Both the position numbers and the translations under genes were made by a program. Of a DNA stretch of 64,000 nt, positions 16,490 to 26,443 are shown piece after piece. The stretch is from Paracoccus tegillarcae (GTDB lineage: Bacteria > Pseudomonadota > Alphaproteobacteria > Rhodobacterales > Rhodobacteraceae): contig NZ_CP025408.1 of assembly GCF_002847305.1 (NCBI RefSeq), forward strand, positions 310,001 through 374,000, in the 5' to 3' direction. Under the pieces are notes generated by a model. The model was not told where the DNA came from, did no database searches, and saw only the letters and a program-made list of their open reading frames with translations. How positions within the stretch are numbered: the stretch's first letter is position 1; the number at the start of each line of letters is the position of its first letter.

Positions 16490-17068
16490 TTAACCGATAT
16501 CGAATTGCCAGACAGGTGACATGGTGCATGCCCCGCCGCCTGCCTGCTGCGCAGAGAACGGGCCCAGCCACAGGCGATAGTGACCAGCGGGCAGCGCACC
16601 GGCCTGCCCCAATGCCGGCACCAGCGGCACCGACATCACCGCGCCCGTGGCAAGCTGCGCTGCCGATACGCCACTGCTGCGGCCGGCGGCACTGGCCCTC
16701 ATGGGCAGATCCTGCCATCCGGCGCCGGTCTGCCGTTGCAGCCTTGACGCGGTTCCGGGCACATTTAGCGTGACGTTGCCCCCGGTCGCGCGATAGGACC
16801 GCGCCTGCAGAAACAGCGCCTGCCCTGCGCCCGAGGCGGTCACGCGCTGCGGGGCGTAAAGCTGAATGTCGAAACCGTTGCAATTGCGATAACCGATCCG
16901 CCGCAACCCGGCGCGTTGCGCCCCAAATTGCGCCTGCGCGCTGGCCATATCCGGCACCGGAGAGGTCGAGGCAGGTGGTTGCGACATGGATGCGCTCGGG
17001 GCCTGCCCGCCGGTCGCGGCACATCCCGCCAGCAGCGCCACCGCCATCAGCCCCACCCGCGCGGTCAT
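16490..17068 (-). CDS. Hypothetical lipoprotein in the liu operon
   Basis: A 192-residue protein with a lipoprotein signal: MTARVGLMAVALLAGC, with Cys16 after LLAG. A Pro/Ser/Ala-rich linker follows, then a beta-rich domain with two further cysteines (NCNGFDI and GGACTM). I do not recognise the family. It overlaps liuE by four bases (ATGA), so it is cotranslated with a cytoplasmic pathway even though it should sit in the outer or inner membrane. The odd placement is the main point of interest. Confidence 0.75.
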   Translation of the reverse strand: MTARVGLMAVALLAGCAATGGQAPSASMSQPPASTSPVPDMASAQAQFGAQRAGLRRIGYRNCNGFDIQLYAPQRVTASGAGQALFLQARSYRATGGNVTLNVPGTASRLQRQTGAGWQDLPMRASAAGRSSGVSAAQLATGAVMSVPLVPALGQAGALPAGHYRLWLGPFSAQQAGGGACTMSPVWQFDIG

Positions 17069-17922
17069 GACGCCACCCGCATCGCGCGCGCCATTAGCGC
17101 CGCCTTGTCGATGACCGTCATGTCCAGTCCGGTCTGATAGCCCTGCGACGCCAGATGGCCCGCGACGCGTTCGGTCGCGACATTGCCCTTGGCGCCCGGC
17201 GCATAGGGACAGCCGCCCAAACCGCCAACTGCGGCGTCAAAGACTCGCAGCCCGCGCGCCAGTGAGGCGTCGATATTCATCAGCGCGCGACCGGCCGTGT
17301 CGTGATAATGCCCCGCCAGATTGGCCGGCGCGACCTCGTCCAGAACCGCCGACAGCATCGCGTCGATCTTTTCCGGTGTGCCCTGCCCGATCGTGTCGCC
17401 AAGACTGATTTCATAGCATCCCATATCGCGCAGCGCCGCCGCTACGCGGGCCACGTTTTCAGGCGGGGTCGGTCCGTCGAAGGGGCAGTCGGTTACCACG
17501 CTGACATAGCCGCGCACCGGAATGCCATCGGCCTGTGCAGCCTGCGCCACGGGCGCCAGACGTTCCAGACTTTCTGCGATGGTGGCGTTCAGGTTGGCCT
17601 TGCTGAACCCTTCGGACGCGCTGGCAAAGATCGCCACTTCGCTGGCCTGCGCCGCGCGCGCGCCCTCGTATCCCTTCATGTTCGGCGTCAACACGGCATA
17701 GCTGACGCCGGGCTCGCGGGTGATCCCCGCCATGACCTGCGCCGCATCGGCCATCTGCGGCACCCATTTCGGGCTGACAAAGCTGGTCACTTCGATCCGC
17801 CGAAACCCGGCAGTCGACAAGAGGTCGACCAGCGCAATCTTTTCCGCGGCGGGGATCAGGCGCTTTTCGTTCTGCAACCCGTCGCGCGGACCCATTTCGA
17901 ATATCTCGACCCGGTCAGGCAT
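17065..17922 (-). CDS. liuE: Hydroxymethylglutaryl-CoA lyase
   Basis: Cleaves HMG-CoA to acetoacetate and acetyl-CoA, the last step of leucine degradation. The 285-residue TIM-barrel protein starts MPDRVEIFEMGPRDGLQNEK (catalytic Arg and Asp in GPRDGLQ) and has the metal-binding HYHDT. The signature GLGGCPYAPGAKGNVATE contains the catalytic Cys. The ATG at 17922 lies inside the end of the GST gene; the nine extra residues of the longer frame have no support. Confidence 0.95.
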   Translation of the reverse strand: MPDRVEIFEMGPRDGLQNEKRLIPAAEKIALVDLLSTAGFRRIEVTSFVSPKWVPQMADAAQVMAGITREPGVSYAVLTPNMKGYEGARAAQASEVAIFASASEGFSKANLNATIAESLERLAPVAQAAQADGIPVRGYVSVVTDCPFDGPTPPENVARVAAALRDMGCYEISLGDTIGQGTPEKIDAMLSAVLDEVAPANLAGHYHDTAGRALMNIDASLARGLRVFDAAVGGLGGCPYAPGAKGNVATERVAGHLASQGYQTGLDMTVIDKAALMARAMRVAS

Positions 17923-18565
17923 CGGGGATCTCGTAAAAGTCGCGGGCATACATGCTGTCGCCGCCCTTTTCTATTGCTCGCAGATAGGCCGGGCGCGCCT
18001 CCATGCGGTCGCGATATCCGGCCAGCGCCGGATAGTCGGCAGCAGGGACATAGCGAAACAGCGCGTCGATATTGAAGCCCATCATGCAGTCAGCGGCGGA
18101 AAAACCGCTGCGCAGCAAGGTTTCCCGATCGCTGAGCTGATTTTCGAGCGCCCGCGCGGTGACGGCCAGCCGTTTGGTTTCCAGCTTCATCATGGGAATT
18201 GAGCGAGCCGCCTCGGGGCGCAGAAAGATATGCTGGATATTCAGCGACTGCAGCGTGGCGCCCTGCGTTTCGGCATAGCTGACCCATTCCAGAAAATCGG
18301 CACGTTCGGGATCGCCGGGCTGGGGCGCGAGACGGCCCTCGCGTTCGGTCAGGTATTGCACGATCGCACCGGATTCGAAGATCGCGCGATCATCTATTTC
18401 CAGCGCCGGGATGCGGCCTGCGGGTGACATGGCCAGAAATTCGGGGCTGCGCAGCGAGCCATCGGTCAGCGACCAGTGCTGCAGATCATAGGACAGGCCC
18501 AGTTCTTCCAGCAGCCACAGCACCCGCATCGAGCGCGAGCCGGGGATGTGATGCAAGCGGATCAT
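17915..18565 (-). CDS. Glutathione S-transferase-family protein in the liu operon
   Basis: A 216-residue protein with an N-terminal thioredoxin fold (IRLHHIPGSRSMRVLWLLEE, residues 2-21), the glutathione-contact ESGAIVQYLTER and an all-alpha C-terminal domain. It overlaps liuD by four bases and liuE by eight. It resembles GSTs often annotated in alphaproteobacterial catabolic operons. Its reaction here is unknown; conjugation of a reactive unsaturated acyl intermediate or maleylacetoacetate-type isomerisation are guesses. Confidence 0.85.
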   Translation of the reverse strand: MIRLHHIPGSRSMRVLWLLEELGLSYDLQHWSLTDGSLRSPEFLAMSPAGRIPALEIDDRAIFESGAIVQYLTEREGRLAPQPGDPERADFLEWVSYAETQGATLQSLNIQHIFLRPEAARSIPMMKLETKRLAVTARALENQLSDRETLLRSGFSAADCMMGFNIDALFRYVPAADYPALAGYRDRMEARPAYLRAIEKGGDSMYARDFYEIPDA

Positions 18566-20490
18566 GCGTCTTCCTCTTCCAGTCGGATCAGGGGGGCGCC
18601 GGCTTCGACCTGATCGCCTGCCGCTGCCAGCACTTCGGCCACGACGCCGTCGCGGGCGGCAGTCAGGCTGTGTTCCATCTTCATCGCCTCCAGCACGGCC
18701 AGACGGTCGCCCGCGCTGACCTGCTGCCCGGCCTCTACATGGACGGATTTCACCAGCCCCGGCATCGGCGACAGGGTCAGCGCCGTATCGCCCGCAGCCC
18801 CCGCATCGCGGGCCAGCGGGTCCAGCGGGATCAGGGTAAAGGCGCGCCCGCCAAAGACGCTGACGCCTGCATCATGCTCGACGATCCGGTTGCGCCGCAG
18901 CGCATCGTTCACCCACCAGCGATCACCCTGCCAGCGCACCTCATGGCGCGTGCCGTCCAGGGTCACTCGCGCCGCACCAGGACCCAGCACCTCCAGCACG
19001 GCCTCGCCGCCATCCCACAAAATCGTGCGGCGCATTGGCTGCCAAAGGGTCATGCCGCCCGTGGTCGTGCGATCCGCCAGGCCTGCCAGTCCGATGACCC
19101 CAAGTGCGATGGCGGCAGGATCGGGTTGCGCGGCGGCGACCAGATCATCCAGATCGCGTTCGATCAGACCGGTATCGACATCGCCCTGACGAAAGCCCGC
19201 ATGCCGCGTGAGCGCGATCAGGAAATCCAGGTTGGTCACGCTGCCCGCGACCTCCGTATCAACCAGCGCAGTTTCCAGTTCGCGCAAGGCGATGGCGCGG
19301 GTCGGGCCGTGGGTGACGATCTTGGCAATCATCGGGTCGTACCAGGGGCTGATCGTGTCGCCCTGCCGAATGCCGGTTTCAATGCGGGCATGATCCGGGA
19401 ATTCCAGATGCGCCAGCGTGCCGGTGGCAGGCAGAAAGCCCGCGGGCACATCCTCTGCATAAAGCCGCGCCTCGAACGCGTGGCCCTGAATATGCAGGTC
19501 ATCCTGTTCGGCGGGCAGTGGCTCGCCACTGGCGACACGCAACTGCCATTCGACCAGATCGACGCCGGTGATGGCCTCGGTCACCGGGTGTTCGACCTGC
19601 AGGCGGGTGTTCATTTCCATGAACCAGAAACCGTCCTCGCGCAGGCCATTGCTGCCATCGACGATGAATTCGATGGTTCCCGCGCCCTTATAGCCGATGG
19701 CCTCGGCGGCGCGGGTGGCGGCGGCGCCCATGATCTTGCGAATTTCCGGCGTCATGTCGGGGGCGGGTGCTTCCTCGATCACCTTCTGGTGGCGGCGTTG
19801 CAGGGAACAATCGCGTTCGTACAGATGGACCGCACGCTCACCGTCGCCAAAGACCTGCACCTCGATATGGCGCGGTTGCAGGATGTATTTCTCGATCAGC
19901 ACATCGGGGTTGCCAAAGGCGTTCTTGGCCTCTGACCGGGCCGATTGCAGCCCGTCGTTGAACCCTTTGGGATCATCGACACGGCGCATGCCCTTGCCAC
20001 CGCCGCCCGCCACGGCCTTGATCAGCACCGGATAGCCGATCTGCTCGGCCTGCTGGGCCAGATGGGCCGGATCCTGATTGCTGCCGTGATAGCCCGGCAC
20101 GACGGGTACGCCTGCCTCTTCCATCAGCGCCTTGGCCGCGTCCTTCAGGCCCATGGCACGGATCGCCCTGGCAGATGGGCCGATGAAAACCAGCCCCGCT
20201 GCCTCGACCGCTTCGACGAAGCCCGGGTTTTCGGACAGGAAACCATAGCCCGGATGGATTGCCTGCGCCCCTGTGTCCCGCGCGGCCTGAATGATGGCGT
20301 CGTCGCGCAGATAGCTGTCGGCGGGCGCGGGGCCGCCCAGGTAAACGGCCTCATCGGCCATGGCGACGTGGCGCGCGGCGCGGTCGGCGTCTGAATAGAC
20401 TGCCACGGTGGCCACCCCCATCCGGCGGCAACTGTCGATGACGCGGCAGGCGATTTCGCCGCGATTGGCGATCAGGATCTTGTGGAACAT
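18562..20490 (-). CDS. liuD: Methylcrotonyl-CoA carboxylase, biotin-containing alpha subunit
   Basis: This 642-residue subunit carboxylates its own biotin and passes the group to LiuB for 3-methylcrotonyl-CoA. Domains in order are biotin carboxylase (residues 1-445, with the ATP-grasp loop VAGGGGKGMRRV, MNTRLQVEHPVTE), a BT linker domain, and a C-terminal biotinyl domain with the Lys of VLEAMKMEHSL near residue 607. The linker length and adjacency to liuB support MCC rather than acetyl- or propionyl-CoA carboxylase. A GAGGGGC site precedes the ATG. About 80 bases with a repeat element separate it from the upstream ASCH gene. Confidence 0.95.
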   Translation of the reverse strand: MFHKILIANRGEIACRVIDSCRRMGVATVAVYSDADRAARHVAMADEAVYLGGPAPADSYLRDDAIIQAARDTGAQAIHPGYGFLSENPGFVEAVEAAGLVFIGPSARAIRAMGLKDAAKALMEEAGVPVVPGYHGSNQDPAHLAQQAEQIGYPVLIKAVAGGGGKGMRRVDDPKGFNDGLQSARSEAKNAFGNPDVLIEKYILQPRHIEVQVFGDGERAVHLYERDCSLQRRHQKVIEEAPAPDMTPEIRKIMGAAATRAAEAIGYKGAGTIEFIVDGSNGLREDGFWFMEMNTRLQVEHPVTEAITGVDLVEWQLRVASGEPLPAEQDDLHIQGHAFEARLYAEDVPAGFLPATGTLAHLEFPDHARIETGIRQGDTISPWYDPMIAKIVTHGPTRAIALRELETALVDTEVAGSVTNLDFLIALTRHAGFRQGDVDTGLIERDLDDLVAAAQPDPAAIALGVIGLAGLADRTTTGGMTLWQPMRRTILWDGGEAVLEVLGPGAARVTLDGTRHEVRWQGDRWWVNDALRRNRIVEHDAGVSVFGGRAFTLIPLDPLARDAGAAGDTALTLSPMPGLVKSVHVEAGQQVSAGDRLAVLEAMKMEHSLTAARDGVVAEVLAAAGDQVEAGAPLIRLEEEDA

Positions 20491-20512
20491 GGGTGCCCCT
20501 CGGGTTGGCGGC

Positions 20513-20566
20513 AGCCGGGGGCTTCGCGCCCCCGGACCCCCGCGGGATATTTGTATGAAGAAGAAT
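20513..20566. repeat. Hairpin-plus-tail intergenic repeat (REP-like)
   Basis: CCGGGGGC (20515-20522) pairs with GCCCCCGG (20528-20535) around TTCGC. A run of ACCCCCGCGG follows, then the tail GGATATTTGTATGAAGAAGA. The layout resembles short intergenic repeats that I recall as common in Rhodobacteraceae genomes. It is the only full copy I see in this window; a tail-only copy lies within glcE. It separates liuD from the ASCH gene inside the operon. Confidence 0.6.
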
Positions 20567-20569
20567 CGG

Positions 20570-20947
20570 TCATGCCAGTACCTCGACCAGCCGAAAGCGT
20601 TCGCAGACCAGCATCATGTCGGGATCGAAGCCGCCATTTCGGGTGAAAAAGGCGATGTGGCCCTGTTGCCAATCCTCAAAGCTGCCTTCGCCCTCGGCCA
20701 GTGCAAAATCTTCGGGCACGTCGCGAAAGCGGCAGGTCGTCACCTCGACCGTTTCGATCAGCAGGGCCGGATTTTCGTCCCAGTCCAGCGCGATGTCGCG
20801 GCGGCCAACAACCGGCATCGCCTCGCCGCCCTCGTCGAAATCACGCAGCGCGCCGCAGGTCGCGGTCTTGGCGCCAGAGCGCACCAGCGACAGAAGCTGT
20901 TCGTTCAACTGGCGCGAATCGCCGAATTTGAAGCCGACCTGTTCCAT
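20570..20947 (-). CDS. ASCH-domain protein
   Basis: A 125-residue single-domain protein with the ASCH beta-barrel features FKFGDSRQLNEQLLSLVRSG then AKTATCGAL, and EDFALAEGEGSFEDWQQGH near 85-103. ASCH proteins are related to PUA domains, and some hydrolyse N4-acetylcytidine or bind RNA. No role in leucine metabolism is known. It is packed three bases downstream of liuB. ATG at 20947 follows the liuB stop closely with no separate promoter. Confidence 0.85.
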   Translation of the reverse strand: MEQVGFKFGDSRQLNEQLLSLVRSGAKTATCGALRDFDEGGEAMPVVGRRDIALDWDENPALLIETVEVTTCRFRDVPEDFALAEGEGSFEDWQQGHIAFFTRNGGFDPDMMLVCERFRLVEVLA

Positions 20948-20950
20948 CGC

Positions 20951-22555
20951 CTACATCCTGAAGACGCCAAAGCGCGTCGGCTCGATCGGTGCATTCAGCG
21001 ACGCACGCAGGCTGAGCGACAGCACGTCGCGGGTCTTGCGCGGGTCAACGATGCCGTCATCCCAAAGCCGCGCGCTGGCATAAAGCGGGTGCGACTGGCG
21101 TTCGAACATCTCGACCGTCGGGCGTTTGAATTCGGCCTCTTCCTCGGGTGACCAAGTGTCGCCCTTGCGTTCGATGCCGTCGCGCTTGACCGTCGCCAGA
21201 ACGCCGGCCGCCTGTTCACCGCCCATGACCGAGATGCGGCTGTTGGGCCAGGTCCAGAGGAAACGCGGGCTATAGGCGCGACCGGCCATGCCGTAATTGC
21301 CCGCCCCGAACGAGCCGCCGACCAGCATGGTGATCTTGGGCACATTGGTGGTCGCCACCGCCGTCACCATCTTGGCGCCGTGGCGGGCAATGCCTTCGTT
21401 TTCGTATTTGCGGCCGACCATGAAGCCGGTGATGTTTTGCAGAAAAATCAGCGGGATGCCGCGCTGGCTGCACAATTCGATGAAATGTGCGCCCTTCTGC
21501 GCGGCCTCGGAGAACAGCACACCGTTATTGGCCACGATGCCCACGGGGCAGCCGTCGATATGCGCAAATCCGGTGACCAGCGTTTCGCCAAAGCGCGCCT
21601 TGAATTCGTCGAAACGGCTGCCATCGACGGTGCGGGCGATCACCTCGCGGATGTCATAGGGGGTGCGCAGATCGCCGGGCACCACGCCCAGCATTTCCTC
21701 GGGGTCATAGGCGGGGGCCTCGGGGCTTTGCCAGGTCACCGTCTGCGGCAGGCGGCGGTTCAGGTTGGCGACGGCGCGGCGGGCCTGTGCCAGCGCATGG
21801 GCGTCATCCTCTGCCAGATAATCGGCCACGCCCGACAGGCGCGTATGCACATCACCGCCGCCCAGATCCTCGGCTGTCACCACCTCGCCGGTGGCGGCCT
21901 TGACCAGCGGCGGGCCGGCCAGAAAGATGGTGCCCTGATCGCGCACGATGATCGACACATCGCACATGGCCGGCACATAGGCCCCGCCCGCCGTGCTTGA
22001 TCCCATGACCACGGCGATCTGCGGGATGCCCTTGGCGCTCATCCGTGCCTGATTGTAGAAGATGCGCCCGAAATGGTCGCGATCGGGGAACACTTCGTCC
22101 TGATTGGGCAGGTTCGCGCCGCCAGAATCGACCAGATAGACGCAGGGCAGGTTGCATTGTTCGGCGATCTCTTGCGCGCGAAGGTGCTTTTTCACCGTCA
22201 TCGGGTAATAGGTGCCGCCCTTGACCGTCGCGTCATTGGCCACGACCATCACGTCCTGCCCATGAACGCGCCCGATCCCCGCGATCACGCCTGCGCCCGG
22301 TGCAGCGCCGTCATACATGCCATGCGCCGCCGTGGCGCCGATTTCCAGAAACGGCGAGCCGGGGTCCAGCAGGTTTGCCACCCGTTCACGCGGCGGCATC
22401 TTGCCGCGCGATGTGTGACGCTCCATCGCTTTGGGGCCGCCGCCCGCCAGCACAGCGTCAGCCGCCTCGCGCGCGGTCGCCAGCAGATCCAGATGTGCCT
22501 CACGGTTGGCACGGAAGGCGTCGGAAGTGGTCAGGGCGGCGGAGGTCAGTTTCAT
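20951..22555 (-). CDS. liuB: Methylcrotonyl-CoA carboxylase, carboxyltransferase beta subunit
   Basis: A 534-residue carboxyltransferase that accepts CO2 from LiuD-biotin. The N-terminal half has the oxyanion and CoA-binding segments ([20 protein letters not shown] and [20 protein letters not shown]), and the C-terminal half has [20 protein letters not shown] and [19 protein letters not shown]. It starts [11 protein letters not shown] at 22555; the 44 residues upstream in the long frame overlap the LprI-like gene and are rejected. Confidence 0.95.
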   Translation of the reverse strand: MKLTSAALTTSDAFRANREAHLDLLATAREAADAVLAGGGPKAMERHTSRGKMPPRERVANLLDPGSPFLEIGATAAHGMYDGAAPGAGVIAGIGRVHGQDVMVVANDATVKGGTYYPMTVKKHLRAQEIAEQCNLPCVYLVDSGGANLPNQDEVFPDRDHFGRIFYNQARMSAKGIPQIAVVMGSSTAGGAYVPAMCDVSIIVRDQGTIFLAGPPLVKAATGEVVTAEDLGGGDVHTRLSGVADYLAEDDAHALAQARRAVANLNRRLPQTVTWQSPEAPAYDPEEMLGVVPGDLRTPYDIREVIARTVDGSRFDEFKARFGETLVTGFAHIDGCPVGIVANNGVLFSEAAQKGAHFIELCSQRGIPLIFLQNITGFMVGRKYENEGIARHGAKMVTAVATTNVPKITMLVGGSFGAGNYGMAGRAYSPRFLWTWPNSRISVMGGEQAAGVLATVKRDGIERKGDTWSPEEEAEFKRPTVEMFERQSHPLYASARLWDDGIVDPRKTRDVLSLSLRASLNAPIEPTRFGVFRM

Positions 22556-22556
22556 G

Positions 22557-23021
22557 TCAGAATCCCTGCAGGTCGCGCAATTGAAAGGTGCGTTGCGCTG
22601 TATGGCGCATTCGGCAGTCGGCAGCCGAGATGACCCGCATCGAGCCATCGCCGTATCGGTCATAGGCAAGCGTGCAATCCGCGTCACGAAAGGCGATCCA
22701 CGCGCGCTGCGCCGTCAGCAGCGCATCGGCAAGGCCGGGCTGGTCGGAAAAGGCGTCGCGGGTTTTCTGGTATTCGCGGTTCAGCAGGCTGTCCCAATCG
22801 TTTGTTTCAGCCATCATGCACTGGCTGATGGCAAAGGTCGTGTCGGGTTGTTCCTGAGCGCTGGAACAGGCCGAGGCGGCGTTACCGACGCAGTCTGGCG
22901 TGCCTTCGCCCCGCGCGGTCGCGTCAAAGCAGGCCTCGACCGCGCCCGGTTCGACCGATGCCTCTTGCGCGGCCAATGGGGCCGACAGCAACAGGAGGGC
23001 AAGCAGTGGATATCGCATCAT
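22557..23021 (-). CDS. LprI-like (DUF1311) secreted protein in the liu operon
   Basis: A 154-residue protein with a clear signal peptide ([20 protein letters not shown]) and a DUF1311/LprI domain: [38 protein letters not shown], then [19 protein letters not shown]. Family members are periplasmic, and LprI of Mycobacterium inhibits lysozyme. Six or more cysteines suggest disulfides. It overlaps the AMP-ligase stop by four bases and precedes liuB by one base, so it is cotranscribed with catabolic enzymes for no obvious reason. Confidence 0.85.
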   Translation of the reverse strand: MMRYPLLALLLLSAPLAAQEASVEPGAVEACFDATARGEGTPDCVGNAASACSSAQEQPDTTFAISQCMMAETNDWDSLLNREYQKTRDAFSDQPGLADALLTAQRAWIAFRDADCTLAYDRYGDGSMRVISAADCRMRHTAQRTFQLRDLQGF

Positions 23022-24550
23022 TCGGCCTCCGCCAGTTTGCGCAGCTCTCGCCGCATGACCTTGCCCGTGACCGTCATTGGCAGGGCGTCCAGAAAGGCGA
23101 TCTCGCGCGGGTAGGAATGGGCTGCGGACAAGCGCCTTGCGTGGGTTTGCAGCTCAACGCCCAGTTCATCCGACGCATGAAAACCATCTCGCAAGACAAT
23201 GTAAGCCTTGACGATTTCGGTGCGTACCGGATCAGGCTTGCCGATCACGCCGGCCTGCGCAACGGCTGGATGTTTCAGCAGGCAATCCTCTATCTCGGAC
23301 GGGCCGATGCGGTAACCGGCGCTGGTGATCACATCGTCGTCGCGCCCGACAAAGCGGATATAGCCGTCCTCGATCACGCCCCGGTCGCCGGTCACGAGCC
23401 AATCGCCGCGAAACTTCTGCGCGGTGGCATCAGAGCGGTTCCAATATTCCAACATCATGCTGGCCGCGCCGCGTCGCACGGCGATATCGCCCTCGCTCTC
23501 GGTCGGCTCGCCGGTTTGGTCGATGATCTGCACATCGAACCCCGGCACGGCCTTGCCGATGGCGCCCGGTTGGGCGGCAAACAGCGCGCCCGATGATGCG
23601 GCCACCATGTTGCATTCGGTCTGGCCGTAGAATTCGTTGATCGTCAGCCCAAAGGCCTGCCTGCCCCAATCCAGCATCTCGGCCCCAAGCGTCTCTCCGC
23701 CCGATGCGACGCTGCGCAGTCCGGGAATGGAAATGTCGGCGGCTTTCAGCATCTTCAGCGCGGTCGGCGGGAAAAAGACGTTCCGCACGCCGCAATCGGC
23801 AATCAGACGGGACACGGCGGCGGGGTCGAACTTGGCCATCCGTGCCGCGACGACAGGAACGCCAAGCGCCAGACCCGGCATCAGAACGTCGAACAGCCCG
23901 CCGATCCATGCCCAATCGGCGGGGGTCCACAGGCAATCGCCGTCTTGGCCAAGCTGATCGTGGCTCATGCTGACGCCAGGCAGATGGCCGGTCAGAACGC
24001 GATGCCCGTGCAGCGCGCCTTTGGGTGCGCCGGTCGTGCCAGAGGTATAGATGATGACCGCCGGATCTGCCGGGCCGGTCGCCACGACCTTCAACGGCCC
24101 CGCATCTGGCAGGCCGTCTTCCGGCACAATGACGCGCAGGTCGGGAAAGCCTGCCAGCATCTCGCGGCCCTCAGCATCCGCGAGCACGGTGCGGATGCCG
24201 GCATCACGCAGGCGCAGGTCCAGTGCGTCAGGCCCGAACAGTTTGAACAGCGGCACCGAGATTGCGCCCGAGGCCCAGATCGCCAGATGGGCAGCAGCGG
24301 TCCAGGCAGACTGCGTGCGCAGCACCGCCACGCGGTCGCCGGCCTGCGCATCAAGCACGGCGGCGAGGCGTGCGGTCATCGAGGTCAGATCACCAAAGCT
24401 GACCCGATGCGGGCTGCCGTCATATTCGATGATCGCCGTCGCATCGGCGGCATGGTTCAGGCATTGCTCGGCCATGTTCAGCCGCGCCGGCAGGTTCCAG
24501 TGAAACCCGTCGCGCATTGCCTGATAATCATGGCCGGTCGGTGCTGTCAT
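23018..24550 (-). CDS. AMP-forming acyl-CoA synthetase
   Basis: A 510-residue ANL-superfamily enzyme that activates an acid through an acyl-AMP and joins it to CoA. Motifs are VIIYTSGTTGAPKGALHGH near 165, INEFYGQTECNM near 300, and the hinge and C-terminal Lys region VTGDRGVIEDGYIRFVGRDD and LPMTVTGKVMRRELR. Inside a leucine/isovalerate operon it plausibly activates isovalerate or a related branched acid, or acetoacetate produced by LiuE, which is inference. It has four-base overlaps with the genes on each side. Confidence 0.88.
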   Translation of the reverse strand: MTAPTGHDYQAMRDGFHWNLPARLNMAEQCLNHAADATAIIEYDGSPHRVSFGDLTSMTARLAAVLDAQAGDRVAVLRTQSAWTAAAHLAIWASGAISVPLFKLFGPDALDLRLRDAGIRTVLADAEGREMLAGFPDLRVIVPEDGLPDAGPLKVVATGPADPAVIIYTSGTTGAPKGALHGHRVLTGHLPGVSMSHDQLGQDGDCLWTPADWAWIGGLFDVLMPGLALGVPVVAARMAKFDPAAVSRLIADCGVRNVFFPPTALKMLKAADISIPGLRSVASGGETLGAEMLDWGRQAFGLTINEFYGQTECNMVAASSGALFAAQPGAIGKAVPGFDVQIIDQTGEPTESEGDIAVRRGAASMMLEYWNRSDATAQKFRGDWLVTGDRGVIEDGYIRFVGRDDDVITSAGYRIGPSEIEDCLLKHPAVAQAGVIGKPDPVRTEIVKAYIVLRDGFHASDELGVELQTHARRLSAAHSYPREIAFLDALPMTVTGKVMRRELRKLAEAE

Positions 24551-25260
24551 GTCGTCTCACCCGGCAGGGCAAAGCCGAATGCCTGACCTTCCTTGAACGC
24601 TTTGCGGTCATTGCCTTCGGTCGGGATGCCGGGCTGCAGCATGCGGGCCAGATGCATCAGGTTCCAGCACATGATCGTCGTGTTGCGGCGGGTGAAATCA
24701 TTGTCAAAGCCCACGCGTCCGCCATCTTCACGTTGATCGCCAAAGCTTGGCCCCGGCCCCGCCTCTCCGATCCAGCCGCAATCGGCCTGCGGTGGAATGG
24801 TATAGCCCAGATGGTTCATCGCGAAGGTCAGCGTCATCGCCGTATGCTTGATGCCGTCTTCATTGCCGGTGATCACGCAACCGCCGGTCTTGCCGTAAAA
24901 GATCGACTGCCCCTTGTCGTTCAGCATCCCCGACATTGCGTAAAGCCGTTCGATCAGGATGCGGCAGACGCTGCTTTCCTCGCCCAGCCACAAGGGCGTG
25001 CCAATGACCAGAATATCGGCGTCGCGGACCTTGGGCCACAGCGCATCGGGCCAGTCGTCGCGGTCCCAGCCATGCTCGCGCATATCGGGATAGATACCGG
25101 GCGGGACGTGATGATTCAGCATATGGATATGCTCGACGGCCAGGCCCTGCCCGGCCATCAGATCGCCAGCGGCCTGCAACAACACCTGCGTGTGACTGTC
25201 CGCACTGCGTTTTTGCAGCGAACAGTTCACGAAAAGCGCGCTGAGGCCCTGTTCGGTCAT
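24547..25260 (-). CDS. Flavodoxin-like NAD(P)H-dependent FMN reductase
   Basis: A 237-residue protein with a flavodoxin fold: [20 protein letters not shown] binds the FMN phosphate, [18 protein letters not shown] gives the second loop, and [20 protein letters not shown] the third. It overlaps liuA by four bases. Family members reduce quinones or nitro compounds. Here it might link the acyl-CoA dehydrogenase to another acceptor or protect from quinones; there is no direct evidence for either. Confidence 0.82.
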   Translation of the reverse strand: MTEQGLSALFVNCSLQKRSADSHTQVLLQAAGDLMAGQGLAVEHIHMLNHHVPPGIYPDMREHGWDRDDWPDALWPKVRDADILVIGTPLWLGEESSVCRILIERLYAMSGMLNDKGQSIFYGKTGGCVITGNEDGIKHTAMTLTFAMNHLGYTIPPQADCGWIGEAGPGPSFGDQREDGGRVGFDNDFTRRNTTIMCWNLMHLARMLQPGIPTEGNDRKAFKEGQAFGFALPGETT

Positions 25261-26420
25261 CCCACCAGACCCATCAACTCGCGACCGACCAGCATGCGGC
25301 GGATCTCGCTGGTGCCGGCACCGATCTCCATCAGCTTGGCATCGCGGAACAGGCGGCTGACCACGCTGTCATTCAGGAAGCCCGCGCCGCCAAGCGCCTG
25401 CACGGCCTGATGCGCCTGCACCATGGCCTGTTCGCTGCAATAAAGGACCGCACCCGCCGCGTCCTGCCGCGTGACCTTGCCCGCATCGCAGGCCCGCGCG
25501 ACCTCGTAGAGATAGGCGCGCGAGGTGTTCAGCGCGACATACATATCCGCAATCTTGCCCTGCATCAGCTGGAACGAGCCGATCGGCTTGCCGAACTGCT
25601 TGCGCTCGGCCAGATAGGGCAGCACCTCGTCAAGACAGGCGGCCATGATGCCTGTGCCGATGCCTGACAGCACCACGCGTTCGTAATCCAGACCCGACAT
25701 CAGCACGCGCACGCCACGGCCTTCCTCGCCCAGAACATTCTCGAACGGGATTTCGCAATTTTCAAAGATCAACTCGCCGGTGTTCGACCCGCGCATCCCC
25801 AGCTTGTCGAAATGCGGGCTGGTCGAGAAACCGTCCATGCCACGTTCGACGATAAAGGCGGTGATGCCCTTGCTGCCGGCATCCGGGTCGGTCTTGGCGT
25901 AAACCACCAGCGTTTCCGCGTCGGGTGCATTGGTGATCCAGTATTTGTTGCCGTTCAGAACATAGCGGTCATTCCGCTTTTCGGCCCGCAGCTTCATGCT
26001 GACCACATCGCTGCCTGCGCCCTCTTCGGACATGGCCAGCGCGCCGACATGCTCGCCGCTGCAAAGCTTGGGCAGGTATTTCGCGCGCTGTTCATCGCTG
26101 CCGTTCAGCTTGATCTGATTGACGCACAGGTTCGAATGCGCGCCGTAAGACAGGCTGACACTGGCGCTGGCGCGGGCGATTTCCTCGACCGCAATGGTAT
26201 GGGCCAGATAGCCCATGCCCGAGCCGCCATATTCCTCGGAAACGGTGATGCCCAGCAGACCCAGTTCGCCCATTTCGCGCCACAGATCGTTGGGGAATTC
26301 ATTGGTCTGATCTACCTCGGCGGCGATCGGTTTGACGCGCTCTTGCGCCCAACGGTGCACCATATCGCGCAACGCATTCACGTCTTCGCCCAGATCGAAT
26401 TCCATCCCTTGCGTGAACAT
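25257..26420 (-). CDS. liuA: Isovaleryl-CoA dehydrogenase
   Basis: The 387-residue acyl-CoA dehydrogenase makes 3-methylcrotonyl-CoA and passes electrons to ETF. It has the FAD-domain signatures [17 protein letters not shown] near 135 and [20 protein letters not shown] near 345. The catalytic base is the Glu in [12 protein letters not shown], the position used by isovaleryl-CoA dehydrogenases rather than the C-terminal one of short-chain enzymes. It is the first gene of the operon, with a GGAGGAGG ribosome site and its own promoter and palindrome upstream. Confidence 0.95.
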   Translation of the reverse strand: MFTQGMEFDLGEDVNALRDMVHRWAQERVKPIAAEVDQTNEFPNDLWREMGELGLLGITVSEEYGGSGMGYLAHTIAVEEIARASASVSLSYGAHSNLCVNQIKLNGSDEQRAKYLPKLCSGEHVGALAMSEEGAGSDVVSMKLRAEKRNDRYVLNGNKYWITNAPDAETLVVYAKTDPDAGSKGITAFIVERGMDGFSTSPHFDKLGMRGSNTGELIFENCEIPFENVLGEEGRGVRVLMSGLDYERVVLSGIGTGIMAACLDEVLPYLAERKQFGKPIGSFQLMQGKIADMYVALNTSRAYLYEVARACDAGKVTRQDAAGAVLYCSEQAMVQAHQAVQALGGAGFLNDSVVSRLFRDAKLMEIGAGTSEIRRMLVGRELMGLVG

Positions 26421-26443
26421 CGCAGGCCTCCTCCCCCATTTAT

